Positions 7,949-15,400 of a stretch of 64,000 nucleotides of DNA are shown piece by piece (position 1 is the first letter of the stretch; each line of letters begins with the position of its first letter). The notes under the pieces are model-generated. The model saw nothing but the letters and a program-made list of their open reading frames with translations, ran no database searches and was not told the DNA's origin. Both the position numbers and the translations under genes were made by a program. The DNA comes from a virus. The DNA lies in IMG/VR virus record IMGVR_UViG_3300005605_000002, positions 1 to 64,000 of that record. The stretch is one strand, 5' to 3'.

Positions 7949-8103
7949 GTGTATCACCTGTCAGAGAGTTTTGGGATCGTAAAGTGGACAAAGCAATACA
8001 AATGTTTGAGTATGGGGCTTGGACAGAAGAAAAGTTTTTGGACGAGATGTCCAGATTAGGCTACGATAAGGCTGTTATAAGGGAGAAGATATATGAAGGC
8101 TAG
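7945..8103 (+). CDS. Small hypothetical protein between folE and queE (52 aa)
   Basis: An ATG at 7945 overlaps the folE stop (ATGA), and the frame runs to TAG 8101-8103, overlapping the queE start by 11 nt. The 52-residue product (MSVSPVREFWDRKV..., ending ...VIREKIYEG) is amphipathic and helical with several Trp, Phe and Tyr. The tight coupling on both sides and the lack of any other use for the gap support it as a real gene. No family recognised. Confidence 0.65.
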   Translation: MSVSPVREFWDRKVDKAIQMFEYGAWTEEKFLDEMSRLGYDKAVIREKIYEG

Positions 8104-8959
8104 AGTATGCGAATCATTCTATAGTGTACAAGGCGAGGGTAGATTTGTTGGTGTACCGTCGGTATTTTTACGTATGTTTGGTTGTAATTTTAAATGCCGT
8201 GGTTTTGGTATGCCACGTGGTGAATTGGCGAATGACTATGATCTAATTGCTAAGGACCACCAGGAAAACCCGGATAAGTACAAAGTATTGAAAGATTTGC
8301 CATTAGTGCATACAGGTTGTGATAGTTATGCATCATGGGATCCTAGATTTAAGAAGTTTACTACGGATTATCAACTAGATGAGCTAGTTGAAGAATTACT
8401 TTCTCTTACACCAGAAGGCAAATGGACTTGCGATAATGGGCAAGATATCCACCTAGTAATAACAGGGGGTGAACCATTGCTTGGTTGGCAAAGGATGTAC
8501 ATCGAGCTATTTGAACATCCTCGAATGGAGGATTTAAAAAATGTTACATTTGAAACGAACACAACGCAAGAACTTAGAGATGATTTCAAAGACTACATCT
8601 CAACTAAAGCTAGATTTCATACAACTTGGTCTTGCTCTCCGAAACTTAGTGTCAGTGGCGAGCTATGGAGTGATGCTATCAAGCCTGAAATTGCTAATTC
8701 ATATTATACTGTACCCAATACTCACTTGTATCTTAAATTTGTGGTTGCTGATAAAGTCGACGTCGACGAAGTTGAAAAAGCGGTTGCCGAGTATAGAGAT
8801 GCTAAAGTGGAATGTCCAGTATACTGTATGGCGGTGGGTGGATGCTATGAAGAGTATCAAGAAAACGCCAAAACCGTTGCCACCCTTGCCATGGGGAGGG
8901 GATGGAGGTATACCCCGAGACTACACGTCGACATCTTCGGAAACAGTTGGGGAACCTAA
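8093..8959 (+). CDS. queE: 7-carboxy-7-deazaguanine synthase
   Basis: QueE features: YSVQGEGRFVGVPSVFLR at 10-27, a radical-SAM cluster motif starting GCNFKC (C31, C35), TGGEPLL, and the C-terminal RGWRYTPRLHVDIFGNSWG. QueE uses SAM and a [4Fe-4S] cluster to contract 6-carboxytetrahydropterin to 7-carboxy-7-deazaguanine. The third cluster cysteine is not two residues after C35; the likely third is C76 in HTGCDSYASW, which resembles the canonical CDT-x-W. A roughly 38-residue insertion (GFGMPRGE...) thus splits the motif. The start at ATG 8093 lies within the small upstream gene, behind GGGAG. Confidence 0.92.
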   Translation: MKARVCESFYSVQGEGRFVGVPSVFLRMFGCNFKCRGFGMPRGELANDYDLIAKDHQENPDKYKVLKDLPLVHTGCDSYASWDPRFKKFTTDYQLDELVEELLSLTPEGKWTCDNGQDIHLVITGGEPLLGWQRMYIELFEHPRMEDLKNVTFETNTTQELRDDFKDYISTKARFHTTWSCSPKLSVSGELWSDAIKPEIANSYYTVPNTHLYLKFVVADKVDVDEVEKAVAEYRDAKVECPVYCMAVGGCYEEYQENAKTVATLAMGRGWRYTPRLHVDIFGNSWGT

Positions 8960-9008
8960 ACTTAAGACAGAAATTGAGCTTAATAAACTTAGAGAATCAG
9001 GAATATAA
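8847..9008 (+). CDS. Possible overlapping small proline-rich protein (53 aa)
   Basis: In another frame over the last 113 nt of queE, ATG 8847 opens a 53-codon frame that continues 49 nt past the queE stop and ends at 9008, two bases before the next gene. The product starts MKSIKKTPKPLPPLPWGGD and ends LNKLRESGI. The tail beyond queE reads like real coding sequence and otherwise the gap would be empty. The upstream GGTGGGTGG is a poor ribosome-binding site, so translation is uncertain. Confidence 0.35.
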   Translation: MKSIKKTPKPLPPLPWGGDGGIPRDYTSTSSETVGEPKLKTEIELNKLRESGI

Positions 9009-9010
9009 CT

Positions 9011-9382
9011 ATGTTAGATAAACTAAAAAACTTAATGTCCAAAACAACAAATAAACCTAAAGAAAAATCAAGGCTTGAGTTGTTAATGGCTGAAAAGAAA
9101 GCGGCTCAAAAAGCTAAGAAGCCTTGGGTAGCAGTTTTAGATACTCATGTAAATGAAAAAGATATTAAAAATGGATTCTTTGAACTTGATTGGAACAATG
9201 AATTTATTGAACAACTATTAGATGCCGGATACACGGGTGAAACAAACGAACAAATTGTTGACGGCTGGTTTAAAGATGTTGCAAGAAATATTCTTAAAGA
9301 TCAAGGTCAAGATACATCACGAGGTGCTGGATATATTAATGTAGGCAATGTTAATAAAGACGGTAAAAGTGAAGTATCTTAA
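9011..9382 (+). CDS. Conserved T4-like marine phage protein (123 aa)
   Basis: The protein has a lysine-rich N-terminus of 40 residues followed by KPWVAVLDTHVNEKDIKNG and FFELDWNNEFIEQL, then GWFKDVARNIL and a GAGYINV strand. I recall this pattern from T4-like cyanophage proteins without function. It starts at ATG 9011 right after the possible overlapping gene. No catalytic motif is visible. Confidence 0.75.
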   Translation: MLDKLKNLMSKTTNKPKEKSRLELLMAEKKAAQKAKKPWVAVLDTHVNEKDIKNGFFELDWNNEFIEQLLDAGYTGETNEQIVDGWFKDVARNILKDQGQDTSRGAGYINVGNVNKDGKSEVS

Positions 9383-9391
9383 TAAATATAA

Positions 9392-9886
9392 ATGAAGTCT
9401 AAGAAACTAGAAGATCTACAAGAAAATGGCTTATGGTTAGTTATGCACCCTGTACAACGTATGGGCTGGGAAGCTGATCAAATGTTTCCTTGGTTAGGTG
9501 CAGAAATGGTACGTATGAGTCAACGTATAAACTACTACTTAAGACCTTGTCATCATAAGTTTATTGTTATAAATGACGATGATGATACTATATCTACATT
9601 TTCAAATTATCCTCATATGAAAACACTATCGAAATTAAACCGTTATTGTATTAAGAACGATATTACAAAACTAATATATACAGGATTTCATTATGGTGTA
9701 TGTTTATTAAGTGAAAAAGAAGTAGGCATGGAAGCTATAAAAATCCACAATAGAAGTAGTCATAGAACTTGGCATCCATATGAGATGTTTGTTAAACGTG
9801 AGTTAACTATGATAGGGCCAGGTGCTGACGAAGATAGTTGGAGTAGTGCTGACTATGAAACGGAAAAGTTTGCTCAAATTATTTAG
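9392..9886 (+). CDS. Isochorismatase-like hypothetical protein (164 aa)
   Basis: The segment LIYTGFHYGVCLLSEKEVGM resembles the cysteine-hydrolase (isochorismatase-like) strand where a Cys sits after the Gly-rich turn and is followed by a helix. An upstream FIVINDDDDT could place the Asp. The catalytic Lys is not obvious, so this is a fold-level suggestion only. The gene begins 9 nt after the previous stop and is followed directly by the promoter at 9888. Confidence 0.45.
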   Translation: MKSKKLEDLQENGLWLVMHPVQRMGWEADQMFPWLGAEMVRMSQRINYYLRPCHHKFIVINDDDDTISTFSNYPHMKTLSKLNRYCIKNDITKLIYTGFHYGVCLLSEKEVGMEAIKIHNRSSHRTWHPYEMFVKRELTMIGPGADEDSWSSADYETEKFAQII

Positions 9887-9887
9887 G

Positions 9888-9916
9888 TTGACAAACAATA
9901 ATAAATGCGTTATACT
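9888..9916 (+). promoter_or_regulatory. Sigma70-type promoter, TTGACA-17-TATACT
   Basis: TTGACA at 9888-9893 and TATACT at 9911-9916 are spaced by 17 bp immediately after the stop at 9886 and 33 bp before the 5' nuclease start. It should drive the nuclease and the following two or three genes. Confidence 0.8.
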
Positions 9917-9949
9917 ATTAAAAAATAAAGATAAGGTGAAATATACACA

Positions 9950-10933
9950 ATGAAATATGTTCTAGTTGATACAGCAAATACATTCTTTAGAGCTCGTCAT
10001 GTAGTACGTGGCGATCTTGATATGAAAGTAGGAATGGCTTTTCATATAACCTTTAATAGTCTAAAAAAAGCATGGAACAACTTTGATGCGGATCATATTG
10101 TATTTTGCTTAGAAGGCCGTAGTTGGCGCAAGGACGTCTACGCTCCTTATAAACGAAATAGACAAGCGGCTCGTGATGCTTTAACAGAAGCACAACAAGA
10201 AGAAGAAAAAGTTTTCTGGGAAACATTTGATAGTTTTAAAGACTTTATTATAGAAAAAACTAATTGTACAGTCTTGCAACATGACGAATTAGAAGCAGAT
10301 GATCTAATTGCAGGTTGGGTACAACATCATCCAGATGATAATCATGTAATTATATCAACTGATGGTGATTTTGCACAACTAATATCACCTAAGGTAATTC
10401 AGTATAACGGAGTTTCTAATACAACTATTACACATGAAGGATACTTTGATGATAAAGGTAAAAAGATTATAGATAAAAAGACTAAACAAGAAAAACTTGC
10501 ACCTAACCCAGAATGGTTATTGTTTGAAAAATGCATGAGAGGTGATACAAGTGATAATGTGTTTAGTGCTTATCCCGGGGTAAGAGTTAAAGGTACACGT
10601 AACAAAGTAGGCTTAACAGAAGCATTTAACGATAAAGACACAAAAGGCTACAACTGGAATAACTTAATGCTACAAAGATGGGCCGATCACGAAGGTGTAG
10701 AACATCGAGTATTAGACGATTATAATCGTAATGTAGAACTATGTGACTTATCTGCACAACCACAAAATATTAAAGACAAGATCTTTAATACGATTATAGA
10801 AAATGCACAACCCAAAAATATACCGCAAGTGGGATTGCGGCTAATGAAATTCTGTGCAATATACGATATGCAAAGAATAACTGATAATGCTCAGGCTTAT
10901 GCTGAGCCATTACAAGCAAGGTATCCTGTATGA
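9950..10933 (+). CDS. 5'-3' exonuclease / RNase H of the FEN family
   Basis: The metal-binding acidic residues of PIN/FEN nucleases are in order: D7 (LVDTANTFFRA), E115 and D117-D118 (LEADDLIAGW), D138 and D140 (STDGDFAQL), and D199 and D202 (RGDTSDNV). At 327 residues it is close to T4 RNase H (305 aa), which removes RNA primers and 5' flaps during lagging-strand synthesis. It starts at ATG 9950 downstream of its own promoter; AAGGTG lies upstream. Confidence is high for the family, and the replication role follows from the T4 homologue. Confidence 0.88.
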   Translation: MKYVLVDTANTFFRARHVVRGDLDMKVGMAFHITFNSLKKAWNNFDADHIVFCLEGRSWRKDVYAPYKRNRQAARDALTEAQQEEEKVFWETFDSFKDFIIEKTNCTVLQHDELEADDLIAGWVQHHPDDNHVIISTDGDFAQLISPKVIQYNGVSNTTITHEGYFDDKGKKIIDKKTKQEKLAPNPEWLLFEKCMRGDTSDNVFSAYPGVRVKGTRNKVGLTEAFNDKDTKGYNWNNLMLQRWADHEGVEHRVLDDYNRNVELCDLSAQPQNIKDKIFNTIIENAQPKNIPQVGLRLMKFCAIYDMQRITDNAQAYAEPLQARYPV

Positions 10934-11442
10934 CTAACATAAAAGCAAAAGAAATATTAAAAAATAAGTTTTGGATAATTGAAGATGCAAATCAAGGAAA
11001 CAAGATTGGTACATTATCCAAAGACGAGAATAACCATTATATGTATTATTGTCAGCGACCATGTGAAGGAGTAGGTTGCAGGACAAGAACTGAATATTAC
11101 AGTTGTTTAAAAGATCTTAAAAAAGGTATTGGTGGAGAAATTCTTTGGAGTAATGCTACTATAAGTGATGCTAATAAAACAGTTTCAAAAGAAATTTATG
11201 GACTAGTTACTAGTACTGTTCCTTATAATGCAATGTACGATCTAAAAAGAAAATTTGCACTATTTACAAAAAGTAAAAAATCTAAGAGCTTGTATTGTGC
11301 AGGATACTTTATAATTCATTTTGAAAAAGGTTGGGTTAAAAGTTTATGTCCAAAACAAGTTACTTTAGAAAAATACGAATATCGCGGACCTTTTAAAACT
11401 GGATTAGAAATGCGTCAGGAGTTAAGCCGTGCAAACCGTTAA
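10930..11442 (+). CDS. Conserved phage protein of unknown function (170 aa)
   Basis: This protein begins IKAKEILKNKFWIIEDANQ and contains YCQRPCEGVGC, LFTKSKKSKSLYCAG and KGWVKSLCPK. Six cysteines are present, but no spaced pair clearly forms a zinc site. I recall similar sequences (KSKKSKSxYCAGYxI) in T4-like cyanophages without function. It overlaps the nuclease gene by 4 nt (ATGA) and the next gene by 14 nt, so it belongs to the replication-linked operon. Confidence 0.7.
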   Translation: MTNIKAKEILKNKFWIIEDANQGNKIGTLSKDENNHYMYYCQRPCEGVGCRTRTEYYSCLKDLKKGIGGEILWSNATISDANKTVSKEIYGLVTSTVPYNAMYDLKRKFALFTKSKKSKSLYCAGYFIIHFEKGWVKSLCPKQVTLEKYEYRGPFKTGLEMRQELSRANR

Positions 11443-11671
11443 ACCATTAAACACTATTCCTTTACAACAATTTATTGATAAGGTAAAAATTGCTGATAAT
11501 TCTAAAGCAATTGAAGTAAAGATAGAATTAAAAGAAGCTAAGAACCTCGCTTTCACATTAGCAAGTGTAATGTCTAGATTACACGGAGACTTAGAAAAGC
11601 TAGTAGATCAATCTAATAAAACCGAAGAAGTTGTAAATATTACAATGGATGGTGGTAATAGCTGGAAATAA
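11429..11671 (+). CDS. Small hypothetical protein (80 aa)
   Basis: The start is GTG 11429, with CAGGAG at 11416-11421 and a 7-nt spacing, inside the end of the previous gene. The product is mainly helical (AIEVKIELKEAKNLAF, MSRLHGDLEKLV) and ends ITMDGGNSWK. No domain recognised. An 11-bp tandem repeat covers its stop codon. Confidence 0.65.
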   Translation: MQTVKPLNTIPLQQFIDKVKIADNSKAIEVKIELKEAKNLAFTLASVMSRLHGDLEKLVDQSNKTEEVVNITMDGGNSWK

Positions 11672-11681
11672 GCTGGAAATA
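11660..11681 (+). repeat. 11-bp tandem direct repeat at a stop codon
   Basis: AGCTGGAAATA occurs at 11660-11670 and again at 11671-11681, followed by a partial third copy (AGCTAATA). The first copy contains the TAA stop of the preceding gene. It looks like a recent slippage duplication that did not change the protein. Confidence 0.8.
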
Positions 11682-11693
11682 AGCTAATATACT

Positions 11694-11735
11694 CATAAAT
11701 AAACTGCGTATATAACTGTTATTTTTAGATAAATA
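11694..11735 (+). promoter_or_regulatory. Two T4-type late promoter motifs
   Basis: CATAAATA at 11694-11701 and GATAAATA at 11728-11735 match the T4 late -10 element (TATAAATA), read by host polymerase carrying gp55 in T4. They stand in the 90-bp gap before the gene at 11762; the second is 26 bp from its ATG. Each is close to a GTATATAAC sequence (after the first, just beyond the second), which also recurs at other promoters of this phage. Confidence 0.55.
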
Positions 11736-11761
11736 ATAGTAGTATATAACAGGATAAAGAT

Positions 11762-12052
11762 ATGAGTAGACCTAAACCCGAAATAATTTTAGAGCATGTT
11801 AATAAAAAAACATACCGCTCAGAACAAGTATTAAATGCAGAAGCCATCTGGGCTGTATTTTATACTAACAAACCATTTAATTTAAAATCATCAAATGTGC
11901 TAACAAACTATCCTGGGCCAAAATATAAAAAGGTTAGTTTTAGTAACCCAGGCCATGCACATAATCTTGCTAAAAAACTAAACGATCTTTTTAATACTAA
12001 AGACTTTACAGTTGTAAAATTAATAACTGGTGAAGTAGTAACAGAAAAATGA
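11762..12052 (+). CDS. Conserved phage protein (96 aa)
   Basis: This begins MSRPKPEIILEHVNKKTY and contains NYPGPKYKKVSFSNPGHA, a pattern I recall as conserved in T4-like cyanophages and pelagiphages. No enzymatic motif; a small alpha/beta fold is likely. AGGA at 11751-11754 is the ribosome-binding site. It is placed under late-promoter control, which suggests a role in particle formation, but that is inference. It overlaps the next gene by 4 nt. Confidence 0.7.
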   Translation: MSRPKPEIILEHVNKKTYRSEQVLNAEAIWAVFYTNKPFNLKSSNVLTNYPGPKYKKVSFSNPGHAHNLAKKLNDLFNTKDFTVVKLITGEVVTEK

Positions 12053-12444
12053 ACTTAAAAGAAACCTACACTAAGGTGTTCTTAAAACAAGCCAACATAT
12101 CAATTAATGAAAATACATTAAAAGAGTATATGCCATTATGGTGGCAGAATACTCGATCCAAAATATCAGGTGGATTACGATTAACAGAAGACGGATTTAA
12201 TTTTTTATCCGAAACTTTAGAGTTATCTAATTATAATGTTCCGTTTCCTAAGGATTTTAAAGTTACGACTCAAGTTGTAATCTTCTTAGACAAGTTTATT
12301 GACTGTCCTTACTACCTTACTAACCAAGGTATTATAGTACTGAACGAAAAGAAGGCACTCGAACTGCATCTTTTCTCCGGAGATTTAAGGAAATACGGAC
12401 TTACTAAAGCTCTAAATCGGGCAAATAGCTCACTAAGTCCTTGA
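12049..12444 (+). CDS. Conserved phage protein (131 aa)
   Basis: The protein contains PLWWQNTRSKISGGLRLT and LDKFIDCPYYLT followed by LHLFSGDLRKYGLTKAL. I recall this order (WW-N-R, GGLRLT, CPY, FSGD) from marine T4-like phages without function. It starts by an ATGA overlap with the previous gene. Downstream (12445-12575) the 131-bp gap holds three runs of seven or six T residues without a convincing stem, and then the promoter at 12496. Confidence 0.7.
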   Translation: MNLKETYTKVFLKQANISINENTLKEYMPLWWQNTRSKISGGLRLTEDGFNFLSETLELSNYNVPFPKDFKVTTQVVIFLDKFIDCPYYLTNQGIIVLNEKKALELHLFSGDLRKYGLTKALNRANSSLSP

Positions 12445-12495
12445 TATTACTACACTTTTTTTCGCACTTTTTTTCATCTTTTTTGCAGATTCTGG

Positions 12496-12524
12496 TTGAC
12501 CTTTGACGATTATGAACGTATAAT
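12496..12524 (+). promoter_or_regulatory. Sigma70-type promoter, TTGACC-17-TATAAT
   Basis: TTGACC at 12496-12501 and TATAAT at 12519-12524 with a 17-bp spacer precede the MoxR ATPase gene by about 50 bp. The sequence through the -10 (TATAATAGTATAT) is shared with the promoter at 7191. Confidence 0.8.
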
Positions 12525-12575
12525 AGTATATAACAATAAGGCACTGAACATTAAAAGGCAAACAAGGAGTACAAA

Positions 12576-13670
12576 ATGGAAAATCTAGCAGTAAGACAAG
12601 TAAGTCCGAATAGTGCAAAAGCAAGTATTATTCGAGCATTTAAAAAGAAACGTCCAATCTTTATTTGGGGTCCCCCAGGCATTGGAAAATCAGACATAGT
12701 TAGGCAAATTGGTGATAGCATAGAAGCCCATGTTATTGACATACGTCTAAGTTTATGGGAACCTACAGATATTAAAGGTATTCCATATTTTGATTCTAAA
12801 CAAGGTACAATGGTTTGGGCACCACCAAGCGAATTGCCAGATGAGAAAATGGCGAAAAAGCATAAACAGATTATTGTGTTTTTGGATGAAATGAATTCAG
12901 CACCACCGGCAGTACAAGCCGCGGCTTACCAATTAATTCTTAATCGTAAGGTTGGTACTTATACACTTCCAGATAACGTTTTGATTGTTGCCGCAGGTAA
13001 CAGAGAAGCTGATAAAGGTGTTACTTATAGAATGCCTGCTCCGTTAGCCAACCGTTTTGTTCACTTAGAAATTAAAGTGGATTTTGATGATTGGTTTGAG
13101 TGGGCTGTTAAGAACAATCAGCATCAAGATGTTGTTGGTTATTTGACATTTAGCAAGAAGGACTTATACGATTTTGATCCAAAATCACCGAGTCGTTCAT
13201 TTGCTACACCCCGTTCATGGTCGTTTGTTTCCGAACTTTTGGAAGATGATGACGATGAAAATACCACTACAGATTTAGTTAGTGGTGCAGTCGGCGAAGG
13301 ACTTGCCGTTAAGTTTATGGCTCATAGACGAGTGGCCGCAGACCTTCCTAATCCTAGCGATATACTTACTGCTAAGGTTAAGAAGTTAGAGACTAAAGAA
13401 ATCAGTGCCATGTATTCCTTAACAGTCTCTTTGTGCTACGAGCTTAAAGAAGCAAGTGATAAGAACGATAAGAAGTTTGATGATAAAGTTAATAACTTCT
13501 TAAGGTTCGCAATGGACAATTTTGATACTGAATTAGTAGTTATGGGTATTAAATTGGCTCTTACACAATATCAACTTCCAATCGATCCAGATGAAGTTGA
13601 TTGCTTTGATGAGTTCCATGAACGTTTTGGCAAATATATTAAAGCCGCACAAGGCGAGGCGTCGGCCTAA
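12576..13670 (+). CDS. MoxR/CobS-like AAA+ ATPase
   Basis: AAA+ motifs are complete: Walker A GPPGIGKS at 32-39, Walker B IIVFLDEM at 99-106, sensor N142 in AAGNRE, and the arginine finger R160 in PLANRF. MoxR-type ATPases remodel or load metal into partner proteins together with a VWA protein, and the next gene encodes exactly that. In marine T4-like phages this gene is usually annotated cobS (cobaltochelatase subunit). No CobN-like large subunit is seen here, so a cobalt role is unproven. Start ATG 12576 follows AAGGAG. Confidence 0.88.
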   Translation: MENLAVRQVSPNSAKASIIRAFKKKRPIFIWGPPGIGKSDIVRQIGDSIEAHVIDIRLSLWEPTDIKGIPYFDSKQGTMVWAPPSELPDEKMAKKHKQIIVFLDEMNSAPPAVQAAAYQLILNRKVGTYTLPDNVLIVAAGNREADKGVTYRMPAPLANRFVHLEIKVDFDDWFEWAVKNNQHQDVVGYLTFSKKDLYDFDPKSPSRSFATPRSWSFVSELLEDDDDENTTTDLVSGAVGEGLAVKFMAHRRVAADLPNPSDILTAKVKKLETKEISAMYSLTVSLCYELKEASDKNDKKFDDKVNNFLRFAMDNFDTELVVMGIKLALTQYQLPIDPDEVDCFDEFHERFGKYIKAAQGEASA

Positions 13671-13682
13671 TAGGCGCTATTT

Positions 13683-13703
13683 GGAGGGGGATAATCCCCT
13701 TCC
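13683..13703 (+). terminator. Small GC-rich hairpin, possible terminator or attenuator
   Basis: GGAGGGG (13683-13689) can pair with CCCCTTCC (13696-13703) with one bulged T and a short GATAAT loop. It follows the MoxR stop and precedes the next promoter. In such AT-rich DNA the GC block stands out, but no U-run follows, so simple intrinsic termination is doubtful. Confidence 0.35.
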
Positions 13704-13712
13704 AGATTTCGG

Positions 13713-13741
13713 TTGACAATGAACATTAAATATAGTATAAT
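13713..13741 (+). promoter_or_regulatory. Consensus sigma70 promoter, TTGACA-17-TATAAT
   Basis: TTGACA at 13713-13718, TATAAT at 13736-13741 and a 17-bp spacer lie directly before the VWA gene. The MoxR and VWA genes therefore each have their own promoter despite acting as a pair. Confidence 0.85.
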
Positions 13742-13765
13742 ATACATATAATAAGAAATTGAGGA

Positions 13766-15049
13766 ATGGCACAAATGACTACAGAAATTTTAGAAAAACC
13801 AAAAACAGAAGAAGTTAAACTTTCACCAGAAGAATTAAAAGATCTTCGAGCTGAAGTTTTGGACAAAATTATTGTTGCACGAATTGGACTACTTTTAAGA
13901 CATCCATTTTTTGGTAATATGGCTACAAGACTTATTATTAAAGAATGTGATGATTGGTGTCCTACTGCCGCAACTGACGGTAGACATTTATTTTATAACT
14001 CACAGTTTTTCGCTAAAATGACAAACAAAGAAATTGAGTTTGTTATTGCTCATGAAATTCTTCATTGTGTTTTTGATCATATGACAAGACGTGAAGATAG
14101 AGATCCTCAAATCCATAATATTGCATCAGATTATATTGTTAACAATACTCTAGTTAGAGATGCTATTGGTAGCAAACCTAAAGAGATTCCAATTTTCCAA
14201 GATTTTAAATATGAAGGTTGGACTAGTGAAGCAGTTTATGATGAGCTTTTCAAAAAATATGATGAAGAAGACCTTGAAAAATTAGGTAAATTACTTGACG
14301 AGCATATTGATTGGGATAAAGATAGTCAAGACGGCAATAGTAAAAAAGACAAAAAACAAGGTAAAAAAGGTAGTGCTCCAAGCTATTCTAAAGATGAGCT
14401 TCGTAAGATACGTGACGAAGTAAAAGAAAGTATGCTAGGGGCGGCACAGGCGGCTGGTGCAGGTAACATTCCAAAAGAAGTTGAAAGATTTATTAAGGAA
14501 CTTACTGAACCTAAAATGAATTGGAGAGAGCTACTACGCCAGCAAATCCAAAGTACTATCAGAAATGATTACTCTTTCCAACGTCCGTCACGTAAAGGAT
14601 GGCATACTGGAGCAATTCTTCCAGGTATGAACTTTGATACAACTATTGATATTTGTATTGGAATTGATATGAGTGGATCAATTGGTAATAAACAAGCTGA
14701 AATATTCTTAAGCGAAGTACAAGGGATTATGCAAGAATATCAAGATTACAAAATTAAGTTATGGTGCTTTGATACTAAGGTATATAACGAACAAGATTTT
14801 ACTGCTGACAATGGTCAAGAACTAGAAGACTATCAGATCATAGGTGGCGGTGGAACAGACTTCATGGCAAACTGGAAATATATGGAGGAAGAAGGGATTA
14901 ATCCAAAACGTTTTATAATGTTTACTGATGGTTATCCCTGGGAAAAATGGGGTGATGAAAATTACTGTGAAACAGTTTTTATTATTCACGGGCATCACGA
15001 TAAAAATTTAAAAGCACCGTTTGGTGTAACAGCACATTACGAAGAATAA
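13766..15049 (+). CDS. HExxH metallopeptidase-like / VWA-domain protein (MoxR partner)
   Basis: Two modules are fused. The N-terminal part carries HEILH at 96-100 (VIAHEILHCVFDHM), a zinc metallopeptidase helix as in DUF2201-type proteins. The C-terminal part is a von Willebrand A domain with the MIDAS motif DMSGS at 301-305 and GGGGTDF later. A Lys/Gly-rich linker (about 188-210) separates them. MoxR-VWA pairs act as chelatases or chaperones; CobT in cobaltochelatase is an analogous partner. ATG 13766 follows GAGGAAT; an internal ATG three codons later (MTTEIL) is an alternative start. Confidence 0.85.
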   Translation: MAQMTTEILEKPKTEEVKLSPEELKDLRAEVLDKIIVARIGLLLRHPFFGNMATRLIIKECDDWCPTAATDGRHLFYNSQFFAKMTNKEIEFVIAHEILHCVFDHMTRREDRDPQIHNIASDYIVNNTLVRDAIGSKPKEIPIFQDFKYEGWTSEAVYDELFKKYDEEDLEKLGKLLDEHIDWDKDSQDGNSKKDKKQGKKGSAPSYSKDELRKIRDEVKESMLGAAQAAGAGNIPKEVERFIKELTEPKMNWRELLRQQIQSTIRNDYSFQRPSRKGWHTGAILPGMNFDTTIDICIGIDMSGSIGNKQAEIFLSEVQGIMQEYQDYKIKLWCFDTKVYNEQDFTADNGQELEDYQIIGGGGTDFMANWKYMEEEGINPKRFIMFTDGYPWEKWGDENYCETVFIIHGHHDKNLKAPFGVTAHYEE

Positions 15050-15069
15050 ACGGCGTAACTGAGGAGATT

Positions 15070-15351
15070 ATGTTAACAAAAACAGGTATACCTAACGCCT
15101 TAAACTACTTCGGTATTAGAGAATTATCAGTGGCCCCACCACATTTTGAGTACATAACTTTAAAGCAAAACTACAATTTGGAAGACGCTATTCGAAAGTG
15201 GATTCTAAAGAACTTAAAAAGTAGATTTTTTATTGGTAAAAAGATAGATTTGGACAAAGAGAATACTATTACATCAATGGTCCACTTGGGATTTGAAGAT
15301 CCAAAAGAGCTTTCTTATTTCATGTTGGCGTGTCCACTTTTAAAATACTAA
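15070..15351 (+). CDS. Small hypothetical protein (93 aa)
   Basis: No family is recognised. The start ATG 15070 has GAGGAG upstream, and the gene follows the VWA gene by 20 bp, so it shares that transcript. The product contains LNYFGIRELSVAPPHFEYI, a basic middle (KWILKNLKSRFFIGKKI) and MVHLGFEDPKELSYFML. It may assist the MoxR-VWA pair, but only its position suggests this. Confidence 0.65.
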   Translation: MLTKTGIPNALNYFGIRELSVAPPHFEYITLKQNYNLEDAIRKWILKNLKSRFFIGKKIDLDKENTITSMVHLGFEDPKELSYFMLACPLLKY

Positions 15352-15357
15352 TAAATA
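15350..15357 (+). promoter_or_regulatory. T4-type late promoter motif (AATAAATA)
   Basis: AATAAATA overlaps the stop of the preceding gene and is 43 bp from ATG 15401. GTATATAAC follows, as at 11707. It probably drives the next three genes late in infection. Confidence 0.5.
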
Positions 15358-15400
15358 ATGTACGTATATAACTATATAGATACTAAAAAGGAGAACATAT

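Noticed and set aside
8541-8846. Long N-terminal part of the frame ending at 9008
   Set aside because: Shadow of queE with no ribosome-binding site; only the last 53 codons are worth considering.
9381-9388. AATAAATA as a late promoter
   Set aside because: It is only 3 bp from ATG 9392, leaving no room for a transcript leader with a ribosome-binding site.
12445-12575. tRNA or intrinsic terminator in the largest gene-free gap
   Set aside because: No cloverleaf can be drawn, and the T-runs lack a preceding stable stem; the gap is explained by the promoter at 12496.
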